Source: Chondrosia reniformis
Taxonomy: Eukaryota; Porifera; Demospongiae; Chondrillida; Chondrillidae
Reading direction: 5' to 3'
Length of the DNA: 64,000 nucleotides
Assembly (NCBI GenBank): GCA_947172415.1
Contig: OX359194.1
Span: forward strand, 7,574,401-7,638,400
The position numbers and the translations under genes are program-made. This document shows positions 11,311 to 24,900 of the stretch, one piece after another (the stretch's first letter is position 1; each line of letters begins with the position of its first letter). A model generated the notes under the pieces. It had not been told where the DNA came from and made no database searches. It saw only the letters and a list, made by a program, of their open reading frames with translations.

Positions 11311-12413
11311 TACTAGCCATGACATAGGAATCGATCAGCGTTAGCCTCACTTTCAGCCTATGCCAAGTCCGACCCTCCCGAACCGCAAACTGCCCCGATG
11401 AGAATCAGTGTGTTGCCACACCTTTAACTCCTCAGGATCGGATGACGTCCTTGAAGTGGGGACTGGCGAAACAACTGCCCAAATCAGGTGTCGACAACCG
11501 ACTTCAACTTACATAGTTACGTGATTACCTCAATCTCCGTGCCGTCAGACCCCAGCCGAAGCCAGAGCTAGTGAGGACCAATCCCAAGCACCAACCCTCC
11601 CACTGAGTTCCTGATCAGATTGCATATCCAACGTGACACCAGGCCGCATTCTCAGCTCGCTGGCGGAGCCGAGGGGAATCCTGGGTCTACTTGTCTAGCG
11701 CTCCGAACAGGACTACTCGGGATAAGGAAAGACCACCGTCAGGCACAGAAACTTTAGCAATCTCACGCGTCAAGTAAGCCACTGGGGGTAAACTGAGATT
11801 TTTCACACCTCGCCATCTTTTATATGGCTGCATTCCATTTTTCCCGCGCAAAATCCTTATTAGGAAATACGGTCACGTGTTCAGATGACGTCAGCCTTAT
11901 TTATAGTTTCTTAGCTACCACTTTCGCGATAGATACAAAATGGCTGACAAAGTCGAATATCTCCGAAGCTTTCCTAATCACGCGCTATATAACCAGCAGT
12001 TAAACGTTATAAATCTTAAAAAGATTTAAAGCGAAGAAGCAAAGGTTTGTGAATTGTAAATTCAAATTTAGAATTAGTTTACTGGAGTTAGGCAAAAGAG
12101 GCATTTCTGATGGGTATGATGGATAGGTAGCAGTGCTAATCTCTTTAATATATTGGTATCAGGGAGCTATTAGGACTTAAAGAAGAAATTATAAATTCAA
12201 ATTCAAAGGTTATCTATTCAGCCACTCTGCTTACAGCAGCACTCGTCCAATTGAGCCATAAGATTGCTCTCTCTCTCTCTAGTTCTTTTCGTCTAATTAT
12301 CTGTCCGATTTGGCTATATACTCTTGAAATGAACGGCAGATTAGCAGCAGCTAGGTGGGAATTTTCCATGGTAAATTCTGCCTTATGCGGTACTTTTCGA
12401 TTTCAACCAGAGT

Positions 12414-12820
12414 AACCAATCAATAATCGGCCACTCATATCTCAAAAACTACGAAAGCTGTAAACTTCATTTAACAGGACAAACTGCATGATCTCCCAAC
12501 CCACATAGAGCTTCTGTTGCTTAGAAGGCAGGCCTTTCTGAGAGTACATAGTTTGCATAATCAGGGATTTCTATATCACTGCATCTGCGCTAGAGACGAT
12601 TGAAGAGGGTGGCCGAAAATATCGATTTTCGGCCGATCCGATCGATATTCGGTCTAAGCGCTGTATTCAAGTGGAATATTGAGGAATGTCCACCAAATCT
12701 CCTCTACGTATTGCTATACATGTCTCCTTTAAAATGTGTAAGTTAGACTCTGAAACTTGAAGTCGATAGCTTTCGTAGTTTTTGAGTGGCCAGATCGATC
12801 CAGCCGATTATTGATTGGTT
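12414..12820. repeat. Inverted-repeat (MITE-like) element with palindromic centre
   Basis: The left arm starts with AACCAATCAATAATCGGC and continues CTCAAAAACTACGAAAGCT. The right arm ends with the reverse complements AGCTTTCGTAGTTTTTGAG and GCCGATTATTGATTGGTT. The centre (near 12610-12655) holds a separate palindrome, GGCCGAAAATATCGATTTTCGGCC. Terminal arms of about 55 bp with a small insertion suggest a non-autonomous DNA element just upstream of the ankyrin/PH gene. Confidence 0.7.
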
Positions 12821-12917
12821 AGGTAAGTACTCTACATAATATATACGATTTATCGCATCGTTTGCGAATACGCCCCTTGGTGAGTTAGCTATAGCTAGTT
12901 AAAAGCACAGGATAACT

Positions 12918-15900
12918 ATGGCAGGTATGAACTCTGAAAGTGTGAGTCAAGTGTTAAAAGAGCATCGTAGATGGCTGTTGCAGAGAAATTCATCCGTTAT
13001 TCCATTGAATGAGTCATCCAATGCGGCGAAAGTTTTGTCGGGTAGGATTATTTTCATATTTAGCTAACTCATAAATTAAAGAATACTGGTTGATATTCTT
13101 ATCGTCATAGATGACACTGAGGAGTTCCTCCTAGAAGAAACACAATCTACGGGTACACCAGGCATCTTTATCTGCGAACAGTCGCTTCCAATACCATCTG
13201 TGGTTCAACCAAGAACTCCGAACGAGGAAGGAAACAATGCGCGTTCCAAACAAGCTTCTAAACGAAACATATATCCAATTCATGATAAAAATCACCGCAG
13301 GATAAAACGATCAGCAATAAAACCTGATGCATCCTATGTTGAAAAGGTAACCAATAGACCTCCTGCGCAACAAGTCTTTGTATCCAAGAAGCATTCAACG
13401 GAAAAGCAGAATGCATTGCCCTCTAGCATGAAAGACGCCTCCTGCTTTATAGATACCGTCAGGACATTAGAGGAGTCGGACTCCGAGGTCGATACTTCAG
13501 TTCACGAGAGTTTTGAAAGCTACCAGTCAACCCATCCGCAGAAAGACGATACCCCGACATCTTCTCGAATTTTAACTGTTTCTCCAGCTCCAAAAGAGCA
13601 AAGGGCAAATATGCTAAATAAAACTGACACAAAACTACAGGAAGTCGAAAGGAACGGCCACTTGGCTGAATTGCGGTTCCCAGCAATCGTAAGTCCCACT
13701 GGCGCATCAGTTACCGAGCTGAAGCCTCTTCTATCATCTGCAAAATTGCAAGGGCCCAAGATACACGACAGTGGTAAACAATGCGATGTGAAGCCAATCG
13801 GTGAGACAAGCGAAGCTGACTCGGTTGCTGAAGGGGAACAGGGGAGCCATCCAAGCAGCGGATCCAGCATAGATCTCTTGGACGGAGTAACCACAGCTTG
13901 GGGCTCTGACTCAAAAGGCAGGAATATCAAAGAATATTCTGAGGGAGGAATGAAGCAGCAGCATCTTCATGTCATAGAAATGAACACTGATGACGAAGAT
14001 TACCCGATTGAAGAGGTGATCGATTACATACAATTGAAATTCTTGTTTCATATCCTTATCTCTGTCACTTGTATCAAGTAAATGAGAAAGTATCTTGTAA
14101 CCACAGATCACAGATATGTGTATATGTGTAGTAGTCATATATATCATACACAGATACTGTATTATTAGTGTTCTCTAATGGTATATTGCAGAGCTCTAAT
14201 TCTGATGTTACTTTGTACTCGGAGGGGATGTCTGCATCTAATGATAACTTGCCTGTCAGTCAGACTCCTCCCATGGCTAATGAACCTCCTCTGATTCCCA
14301 AGACCAACACTTGTGTGTCCACCTACAAGACCCTTACATCCACTCCTGTTTCAGTAGGGGAAATCTATGGTCCAGCCCCTCATAGGAATTACCAGGGAGA
14401 TCCCCAATTGATTAATGTTTGTCCTACTACAGATAGAGCAGACCATTACACAATCACATCTTCTGAACCAGTCATAAAACTATCCACGGGTAGCCACCAC
14501 CTTAATGGAGAATGGCACATTAAAGGGAATGCAGAAGATTTATCTAAATTTTCCTCACACAGCAGTGGTAAAAGTGAATCTACCCATGAACAGGTCCTTA
14601 ACAGGAGTCCTACGGCAGCAGATGTCTCTATTAAATATGAAGAAGCTATTGATAGTTCTGTAGAAACACCATCAAGCACATCCTGTGGAAGTCCTTCTGA
14701 AGCACAGAAAACAGATGAGCCTGGAGACCTGCCAACCCAATCTGTCTCATCTACTGGAAGTGGACCAACCAGCCCTTTGTTAATGTCTTCTCAGCTTGCA
14801 ACTAGTGCTTTATTGAGTAGCTTCTCTCTCAGAGACAATCATCCTGGAGAAAGCTGTAAAAGCCTAGCTATTCTCTGTAAGTCTTTGAAGTGCATTTAAG
14901 TTCACCTACCAAATGTATATGCTTGTGACTGATTTGGCTACAAATTACTAAACGTAACCAATGTAAACACTAACAGAATCCCAACTACGTACGTATATGT
15001 AGAAGAGATTATTAGGATTACCCCCATATAGTTATTGTCTCTGCTATTCGCCTTAACGCAACCTTCCCTTAAATATTTTATTGTTAGTAAGGATATGTGC
15101 TGGAATAATAATATTGAATCATAGACAAACAATTACTAGATTCTCTCTTAAATTGGTAACTGGGGAAACAAACATGTTGCTGTAATTCATTTGTTTTTCC
15201 CCATTTGTAGCCATATTTAAATCTGGTAAGCGTTCTGGCAGCCTTCCACCTTATCCCAGGAGTGTTGGGAGAGTGCTACAGTCACCTTGTCCAGAATATG
15301 GAGCCACACAACCAACACTCAAAGAAGGTTGGGAGTACCTCTTGTGACATCTCTTCCTTAGTGCATAAGCAATCTATTTTTTCAATTTGCAAAAAATCTT
15401 TTTGAACTTATATATACTGCAAAAATTATTGTACTCACACACACTTGGAGTATAGCTGATTGATGTCTTCTGTTTTACTGTTCTCTTGGTCTAGCTGTTC
15501 AGAGACAGTTGCATTGCTATGACAGGAGTTGTCAAGCTACTGCTGTGTTAGCTGTAGAGGGCACATCTAAAGGAAGCCAGTCAGAGTCTTCACCCCATAG
15601 CCATAATGGACTTGCTGGAGAACCTTTTGAGAGTGAAGAGGAAGAAGGTGGAAGTGAGGTTGAAGAAGCTTACACTAGCCAAACCACTCTTCTCCACACA
15701 GCAGCAAGGTAGGATACCAAGGAATAAGTAAATTATCTAAAACACTATATTCCCAAACTATGGTTATCATGTGGCTATGAAGCTAAGGAAACATAAAGAG
15801 AATAGACTACACAATTTTCTTAGACTAATGACTTAGGGCAAACCTACAGAGCTTTGAATGAGGATACAGTTAGGCTTCTTTTCTTCCTTTCTCTACTGGG

Positions 15901-18791
15901 CCAGACAGCTGTTTCACCCTTCATCAGATCCTGAGAATCTTTGTCGTCTTTTGTGAGTTTTGAACCACTATATAGAGAATAATTCTATAAATTATTTCTA
16001 TTCTCTTTTCAATCTTTTCCAAAAATATGTTTTAACCTATAAGTATCTGGATTTTTACTATATAGTTGACAATTTTAGCATGTTCACAGATTTGTACATT
16101 TTTATTTTATTGACACAGAATTGGCAACACAACTAAGCTTAGAAATTATCTCCATCAGGGATATAACATAAATGCTGAAGATCACAATGGATTGTCACCT
16201 TTAATGTGTTGGTGGGTCACTCCATTTATATGAGACTCCTAATAACTACATATGTATAAATTGGTACTTTGTATTGCACCATAGTATAAGTAGAGAAGGA
16301 GCTCACTTACCCTGTGCGGACATACTCATCAAAGAGGGATGCAATCTGGACCATTCAGTAAGTAAACATTGTATTTTGATTAATAGTTGCTTTAGTAATC
16401 ATGTAAGTTAAAGCTGCTGTTTGGATTTATCCTACTTTGTTAGGCTCGAGATAAGTCCACTGCACTGCACATTGCTGCTTTCACAGGAAATGTGGCACTT
16501 GTGGAACTGCTACTGCTGAATGGGGCAAACCCTGATATTAGAGATAATCTAGGTAGATTGCCAATACATTGGGCTACCAAGCCAAAGAGTCCAAAATGCT
16601 TGAAAATAATACTTGAGGTCAGTCTGTCAGTCACATCCCCACCCACCCTCCCCACCCACCCTCCCCACCCCTTTAGCAGGGACAAAAGAGATTAACTTGT
16701 TTACATACTTCAAGTATTGATTATGTGACTCAATTCTAATGAAAATAAAATAAAGAAAGTTGATTCTTTTACTTAATAATAATTGTGGCTATCAGTTTAT
16801 TTCAGTTATCGTGGTTCTAGTATTCCAATTTCACTGTTGATGAGGCAGATGACTGTAGCATGACATGCCTTATGTGGGCTTGCTACAACGACAGTCCAGA
16901 GGTAGTCAAGTTCATTTTGGACAAGGGAGGGGAGATTGAAGAGAAGGATGTCGACGGTCTAACTGCACTTCACTGGTAAACTGTTAAAGGAGAACAAACA
17001 GCTAAATGTGCATGCCATCAAATGATTCAAAGCTTAAGATTGACGGCTTTAGATATTAAAATACCCCACCTTTTAATAACATAAATAATTGTGACAACTT
17101 ACAAATGTGCTTGTGTTTGTGTTAATTAGGGCTGTCAACAAAGAGAGTGTGAAATGCTTGAAGCTTCTACTGAAACCAGAAAGAACCTTCTACAAAGATA
17201 GGAGAGTAAGTTTACTAGAAAATCAAAACTGTTTTCCATTACTACTGAAATTTATACACACACACCATCACAATATATGTACAACATATAACAAGTATAT
17301 CTAGTTTTTACATGACTTCTATGTAGGGCTGTACCTTGCTCCACAGGGCAGCAGAGCATGGTTCCCTAAAGGCATGTCAATTGGTCATCCGACACAGACC
17401 AGATTCTGTCTATGATTGCGACAAAAAGGTACTTCTTTTCAAACAGAAATTGATGTGTCAGTCTAGTCACATCTCTGTCATTCTGTTTGGTGGTCGCTAG
17501 GGGCGTACACCATTGCATTGGGCATCAGTGCTTAGTAGAGTGGACATTTGTGAATTTCTGCTTGAAAATGGCTCTGATGCAGCACACCGCGACTTCAATG
17601 ACTACACAGCTCTGGACTATGCCAGAGAGCGAGGCTATGACTATGTCGTGGCACTGATGGTCTGTGATGAAACTGCTGTGATGGATTTTGCAAGGGCCTC
17701 CAGGTACTGTACACATATGTACTTGCTAGTTTAAAAAATGTATGTACGTATATGCTTTTAAATAAGGCTAATGTACCTACCTACGTATATATTATACTTC
17801 ACATACATATCTGAATCATAATACATTAACTAGGGTGGCCCTGTTTTTGCCATTCCTACTTTATTAGAGTATAGTAGATAACTCCCATGATGAATCTTAA
17901 TCTTTCCCAGTTTTGGAGATATAACCTTTATTATTGACTTTATATTCAGCCTATTTGATTTAGTCTTGTCAATATGAATCTATACCTGTTCTGCAGATCA
18001 GTTAATGTTCGATCCAGACTGGACAAGTCGGTTGTTGAAGACATTGATTCACTGTCTGAAACAAACTCACTTTATACTTCACAGAACAGTCCATCTTCTC
18101 TACAGGAGAGAGGAGACAGTTTACTTCAATCTCCCTCCAGCCCTTCCCTAAGCATGGTGGGATCACTGGTATCAGCCAGACCAGGCCAGGACATGGAGGG
18201 CTACTTAGGAATGTTCACCAAACAAGGAAAAGGTAGGATTCATCTTCATACATCCAAATCTTTAGTCTCTCCATTTGTACTTCATAGAGTAGTTGGTACA
18301 TATGCCTAATATAGGTACATATATACATAGGTTGATAGGAGAAGCTACCAGTATACCACCTCTCCATTCATATAAGCCATCATAAAGCCTGTAATTCTTA
18401 ATTCTTATATGTATTGAATTTGTTTCTTGCAGGACCACTGGAACATGCCTTCTTTTGGATCGACTCTCTCGACAGCCAGCTATGCTGGTGCCAAGATGAG
18501 CGATATAAGAAGAAGCACAAAGCATCTAAAGTGCTCAGTGTTCACAAGGAGGCCTCACACACTGTTAAATGTCGCTTGGACTATTCTCCATTAGATGCCC
18601 ATCGGCATGTATTCCATGTTATTCTAGAGGACTGTGTGTTGGACCTCTTGAGTTATACGGACCACGCCTACAAGCTTTGGCTCAAAGAGCTCAGCAGCAT
18701 TATCCCTGTCAAGAATATCACTCCCTCTTTCCCTTCATCTGCTTCAGACATTTTTGGTATAACAGTTACTAGTAGAGAGTTTGAAGTGTAA
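12918..18791 (+). CDS. Ankyrin-repeat and PH-domain protein with long disordered N-terminus
   Basis: Fourteen exons: 12918-13041, 13111-14015, 14192-14876, 15211-15327, 15495-15708, 16119-16211, 16285-16357, 16444-16617, 16821-16975, 17130-17205, 17327-17428, 17501-17703, 17997-18232, 18433-18791; 1171 aa. The first ~670 residues are Ser/Thr/Glu-rich and look disordered. Ankyrin repeats occupy about 677-970, with motifs such as T-T-L-L-H-T-A-A-R, T-A-L-H-I-A-A, L-P-I-H-W-A, T-A-L-H-W and T-P-L-H-W-A. After a Ser-rich linker, a PH domain starts near 1037 (M-E-G-Y-L-G-M-F-T-K) and ends with the invariant-type Trp in Y-K-L-W-L-K-E-L. The product stops soon after, with no ArfGAP or oxysterol-binding domain, so it is not an ASAP/ACAP or ORP1. 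Probably a membrane-phosphoinositide-associated scaffold (inference). The exon-2 donor GTGATC is not strong but is required by frame. Confidence 0.88.
15845..15965 (-). repeat. Dispersed short element, family 1 copy
   Basis: Intronic, reverse orientation: GAGCTTTGAATGAGGATACAG, CTACTGGGCCAGACAGCTGT, CACCCTTCATCAG, GATCCTGAGAATCTTTGTC. It lacks the outer end. Confidence 0.7.
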
Positions 18792-18936
18792 TCAATTAGT
18801 TGCATTGTTTTGTTTACTGTTGTTTTAAATATATTCATAGTTGTTAAAATAAATTTACTTAATAGCATTCATGAGGTCAAACAGGTTAAACTAGTAAAGT
18901 GCTAGGGGTGGAACTCACTTGGAGCCTTGCTGAAGG

Positions 18937-18994
18937 ATGCCTTCAGTGTCTCTTGTTTTTCTGGTTCTCCCTGCAGTCTTCCTGTCAGGATCAG
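18937..18994 (+). other. Signal-peptide exon of adhesion GPCR A
   Basis: Encodes [19 protein letters not shown] and ends in phase 1 at a GTAAG donor. The equivalent exon of copy B (33582-33639) has the same 58-bp length and 14 of 19 identical residues, which identifies this isolated small exon despite the 1.6-kb intron after it. It begins only 145 bp after the ankyrin/PH gene stops. Confidence 0.85.
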
Positions 18995-21900
18995 GTAAGC
19001 ACACTCTAGTCACTCAAAATGTCAACCAAAGAACCTTACTAAAGTTAAAGAAGGGAGATAATGCCCCTGCTCTGTGCTGTGAGAAGGGCTGAGTACCAGC
19101 CTTAAGCTAGCTGTCATGTAGTGGTAGTGTAATTATCTAATTGGTTACCCAGGCCAGTTACGTATATATAGCCTACCTATAAAGAATATATAGTTAAAGA
19201 TTATATAGCCCACCTATTGAGATATATATACCCTACCTATTGAGATACACCCTACCTATCAGAGAGTACGGTAGTACTCTCTAAGTAGGAATGGCCGGAA
19301 AAAAAATGGCCGCCCTATCCAATGTATTAGCAATCAACACCTCATAAATCGCCAACGAAGCGATTTTCGGTTATATTCGGTTATTTGCAGCGATTAATGC
19401 ACGCTTTCCTAAATGCCAAAACATGTTTCGACGCTCTATAGCGTTCAAAAAGCGGCTAACTAGGAATAGACCCACTTCCAAAATTCATTTCTTCTTCTTC
19501 TTCTTCTTCTTCTTTTATTGAATAGACTAGCGCTAATATGCGAACTTATGCGGGCACGTACTAGTTATAAATCGTCATAAATATTTCGGAACTAGGGAAT
19601 AGACAGCTCTAAATCTGAATGCGCTCTACAATAAGCATGTTAATTGTGAAGAGCGAAAATTGTGGTCTTCTCGGACGCCATTTTTAAATAAGAGATCATG
19701 GTTTTCGGCATATTTCTCTTGTCTAAGACGTTATTTTGAGATCTTCGCCAAGAAAACTTTCAAATCAATTTAAAACTAGTAATATTAAGAGGAAAAAAGG
19801 GGGAATACAAGTAAATAAAAAAACATTTACAAAAATGATGTTAGAAGTAGGAATGGTAGTGTTCACTAATACATCTGCAAAAAGTATCGAAACAAGACAC
19901 TGATTATATGATAAGGCTAATCATACAGAAGTTGCATATATACTGAAATTTAAGTAAATTAACCATACACTTCTGTGTTTGGGCGCACTATTCCTACTTA
20001 AGGTTAGTGCGCCCAAACACAGAAGTGTATGGTTAATTTACTTAAATTTCAGTATATATGCAACTTCTGTATGATTAGCCTTATCATATAATCAGTGTCT
20101 TGTTTCGATACTTTTTGCAGATGTATTAGTGAACACTACCATTCCTACTTCTAACATCATTTTTGTAAATGTTTTTTATTTACTTGTATATATATAGTTA
20201 AAGATTATATTAATACCCTAGCTAGCTGAGATGGTAAATGGTTCATTTCTGTATTCAAACTCATACCATTTTATGGATTTACTTCAACAGCAACTTAATT
20301 GAGTGTGCAAGTGGATTTACTATTTTGTTTTTTTTTATAAAACAGTGCCTCCAGTTGCTAAAGCACATGTAAAGTATCCTTCTGACTAATGAGATTTCCC
20401 AGTTTTAATAAGAGTATTGAATTGATAGAATTAATTAACCTAACCCCAAGAATAGTTACATTTACAGTACAAGATGAAGTGCATTGTTTTCTGAAGATAA
20501 TTCTGTGATATTAACATTACATTTGTGAAGTACGTAATTATAATATATATTTTTATATACGTACGTATATCATATGTACGTACCTATATAGGTCAAGTCA
20601 CATATGTTCAGGTAGAACCGTATAGTAGTGGATTCAATGTCACATGGGATGGAACAGAAACAGAACTGTATGAAATTCTTTATTCTGCCACAAATGACTC
20701 ACTTAGTGCCACTTCAGTTTCAACACCAGTCAATGTTACAAGTGTAGTAGTTGGACGTTTACTACCCGGCACCCTCTATTATGTATGGGTAAATGAAACA
20801 TCCACTAACACCCTAAGTGATGTTGCAACAGTTACAACATATTCTGGTATGCATAAAAGTCTTTAAACCACTGCATCAAATTATGTATATAAAACATTTT
20901 TTGAAAGTTTTGAATATAACTTCAGTTCAGTATGTGTTTTTTTATCTTATTGTGATAACTTGCAAATTTCCATTTCACAAACCATAATTTGTGTATAAAT
21001 TATACATATGTTTGTATAAAGTTTCTTTCTATATATACACATATACATTTCTTAATATTTAATATTTATTATTAATTTATTAATTATTTATTATTAATAT
21101 TTCTTATATATCTTAATTACGTATATACGTATAGTGTAAAACAGAAGTAAGGCTATGCATGTACGTTCATGTAGTGTATATAGCGTATGTGTTTAGCTGC
21201 AAGTATCTTAGTTGCCTAGTAACTATATTATTCATTTCACCAGTTCCAGGAAAGGTTACTGGACTTAAAATTCAAAATCTAATAGCTTCTGCGGATATAG
21301 ATCGCATTACAGTAGAAATTATCTGGAATGAACCTCCTAGTGATTTCCCCATTCGCCGTTATGAAGTACAAGTGGATCGTTTACCTATACAAGGAAGTAC
21401 TGAGAAATCTTATACTATTGATGGAATTAGAAACTCAGAGCAAGATATTAAAGTCAGGGCTGTTTCTGTGCTCGGTGAAGGAGAATTTAGTGATGTACTA
21501 ACAGTAACAGTTGGTGATGGTGAGTACATACCTACTGTTTTGTTTCCATAACATATATAACTTTTGATATTCTGAATCAATTTTTTATATATGCAGCTCC
21601 GGCAGTGCCTATGGTGAACGTTTTTGAATTGACCGCTATTGATAGAGTCATTTACTTGAATGCTAGCTGGGAAGCTGTAGAAGGAGCAGATTTCTATAGG
21701 ATACGTCTGTCTAGTGAGACATTTAATACTACTGAGACCTCCTTACTCACTGAAACCATGCAAGAGGGCCTTGCATCATTGAGTGCAGTTTCCAACCTTT
21801 ATGGTGAAGGAGATGGCGCTCAGTTTAACTTGACTGCACCTGAATGTAAGTTACTTGAACACAAGTGTTGTGTATAAGACAGTCTGTAATCTTGTAATAT

Positions 21901-24900
21901 CTTGCTAGTACCTTTGTACATTATGATACATGTAGTGGCAATCTCAAGGGTGACTGGACTAAATTTGACCATTTTACTTGGGGACACTCAAGTTATTGAA
22001 GCCACTTGGAATCCATTAACTGAAGATATATCTGCCTATGCTATTTTTGTAAATTCTACTTCTGGTGAAGATTTTACATTTGAAGTGCCGTCTTCCCAAA
22101 CCAGTTTTAATCTGACAAGTGTGGAAGCTGGGTTTGAATACAGATTTGAAGTTGCTGGGAGACGTGAGGATGATTTGGGTCCGAATGGCATTAAATCTAT
22201 TCAGTCCTATGATGGTAGGTGTGTACATATGTATATAGAAGGATGGGGTGAAGTTGCAAATATACGTACGTATAACATACCACATGACCTCTATACATAA
22301 AACTAAACTATTACTAGACACTTTCGAGTGAGACAAAAATACATACATAGATGAAGATACAATATAACTACAATGTATAATATTTCAATTATGAAGGCAC
22401 TTTAATGTATATTTATAATACAAAATGGAGTGTTTAGGTGTGTATGTACTAAAGTAGAAACAGTGTGCGTATAAATTGGAATTTACAATCTTAGAGTCCA
22501 AAAATAGATGTTCCGCTGTCCTTGAAGGTTTAATATGCTTTAATGTGTACATAAAGTATTCTTATGATTTACCTCATGCATTACATATACATATATAATA
22601 TAGAAAAGAGAGGGATGGAGGAATGTACATATGTGTTACTAATTCACTAAATGCATAAATCCTTTAAATCATAACTTCTGAATACTTATACCATACTCAC
22701 ATTGCTTAGGTTCCTGAGTTGCTTGTACATACAGTACATGACCTATTAGGCTCAGAGGTTGTACCAATGTTTACAATACTTTTGACTTTTGATTTACATT
22801 AGTTTTTATATTAAGTAAAAGGTTCTTTTGATTTTACTAATTTGTGAATTTACGTACGTACATGTATACACAACTAAATCTACAAAAATAGATGTTCCGC
22901 TGTCCTTGAAGGTTTAATATGCTTTAATGTGTACATTAAAACTTTTTATGATTTACCTCATGCATTAAATGTTTTGGCTTCAATGTACATATATTTAGTT
23001 CCTGAGCAAGTTACAGATCTTACTGTAATACCTGGCGTTGAGGAGGGAGAACCTGTGATCCTAATTAGGTGGACAGCCCCACGCAGCGATGCTGGAATTA
23101 TGAACTACATAATACTGTATGGAGTGTCATCTTCTGAACTGATGCAAAATGTCTCCATTCCTGCTAATCTGGAAGAACCACAAATGTTTTTTAATATAAC
23201 TGGTGAACTGGGGACAGATTATAGTGTCCAATTAGCAGCTGTATCAGTCCTTGGAACAGGACCATTTAGTAATGTAACGCAGATCACCACATTTGATGGT
23301 GAGTTTAGAGTATGCTGATGTGATGATTTGCACTTGAGAGCTGGTTAATCACACACACTTTAGTGTTTGAACTGTTTTTTTTTAAGAAATGCTTGTACAT
23401 ACGTATACGTACGTAGTTCCTGGAGCTGTAATAAACTTGGTTGGAATGCCAGCTACTTCTGATGGAAGACCTGCAGTTACACTCAGTTGGGTTGAACCTG
23501 ACAGTGATGCACCAATATTACAATACACAGTGAGATATGGAGTGGGGAACTCAGAACCTCTTTCTGAAAGAACAGTGTCAAATCTCTCCTTGCTGGTGAC
23601 AGACTTGGAACTGGCAACAGAATATTACTTTTCAGTATATGCCAGCTCAGAATTAGGGGATGGTTTAGTTAGCAATACTACAACTACTATATTTAATGGT
23701 ATGTGAATCAGTAATGTGTTTTTGTATATACACACATTTATATACAGTTTTGGGCAATTATTCACCTTTGCTGTTACTATATACATATGTCATTTTTCTT
23801 ACACTGTTCATTATTTTAAAGTGCTTTTCAACTAATGCTTGCATTGTAATGCATATACTGTAGTTCCTGGAGCTGTAACTAACTTGGTTGGAATGCCAGC
23901 TACTTCTGATGGAAGACCTGCAGTTACACTCAGTTGGGTTGAACCTGACAGTGATGAACCAATATTACAGTACACAGTGAGATATGGAGTGGGGAACTCA
24001 GAACCTCTTTCTGAAAGAACAGTGTCAAATCTCTCCTTGCTGGTGACAGACTTGGAACTGGCAACAGAATATTACTTTTCAGTATATGCCAGCTCAGAAT
24101 TAGGGGATGGTTTAGTTAGCAATACTACAACTACTACATTTAATGGTAAATGAATCAGTAATGTGTTTTTGTATATACACATTTATATACAGTTTTGGAC
24201 AATTATTCACCTTTGTTGTTACTATATACGTACATATGTCATTTTTCTTACACTGTTCATTATTTTGAAGTGTTTTTCAATGCATTGTAATGTATATACT
24301 GTAGTTCCTGGAGTTGTAAGTAACTTGGTTGGAATGCCAGCTACTTCTGATGGAAGACCTGCAGTTACACTCAGTTGGGTTGAACCTGACAGTGATGTAC
24401 CAATATTACAGTATACAGTGAGATATGGAGTGGGGAACTCAGAACCTCTTTCTGAAAGAACAGTGTCAAATCTCTCCTTGCTGGTGACAGACTTGGAACT
24501 GGCAACAGAATATTACTTTTCAGTATATGCCAGCTCAGAATTAGGGGATGGATTAGTTAGCAATACTACAACTACTACATTTAATGGTAAATGAATCAGT
24601 AATGTGTTTTTGTATATACACATTTATATACAGTTTTGGACAATTATTCACCTTTGTTGTTACTATATACGTACTGTATGTCATTTTTCTTACACTGTTC
24701 ATTATTTTGAAGTGTTTTTTGATAAATGCTTGCATTGTAATGTATATACTGTAGTTCCTGGAGCTGTAATAAGCTTGGTTGGAATGCCAGCTACTTCTGA
24801 TGGAAGACCTGCAGTTACACTTAGTTGGGTTGAACCTGACAGTGATGTACCAATATTACAGTACACAGTGAGATATGGAGTGGGGAACTCAGAACCTCTT

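Larger units (their letters stand above)
10753..12917. other. Repeat-rich intergenic spacer, about 2.2 kb
   Basis: Contents in order: a (TAA)n run near 10919-10946; a repeat shared with 46500-46710 (about 11010-11310); an unusually GC-rich block to about 11770 with no open frame; a promoter-like stretch near 11830-11990 with a TGACGTCA palindrome at about 11885; and an inverted-repeat element at 12414-12820. A 29-codon ORF begins at 11940, but nothing supports translation. No convincing gene was found. Confidence 0.6.

Noticed and set aside
11940..12029. 29-codon ORF starting M-A-D-K-V-E after a CRE-like site
   Set aside because: Too short to judge and no homology or downstream exon; could be an untranslated leader.
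13459..13930. Minus-strand frames of 82-136 codons
   Set aside because: Shadows of the large exon 2 of the ankyrin/PH gene.
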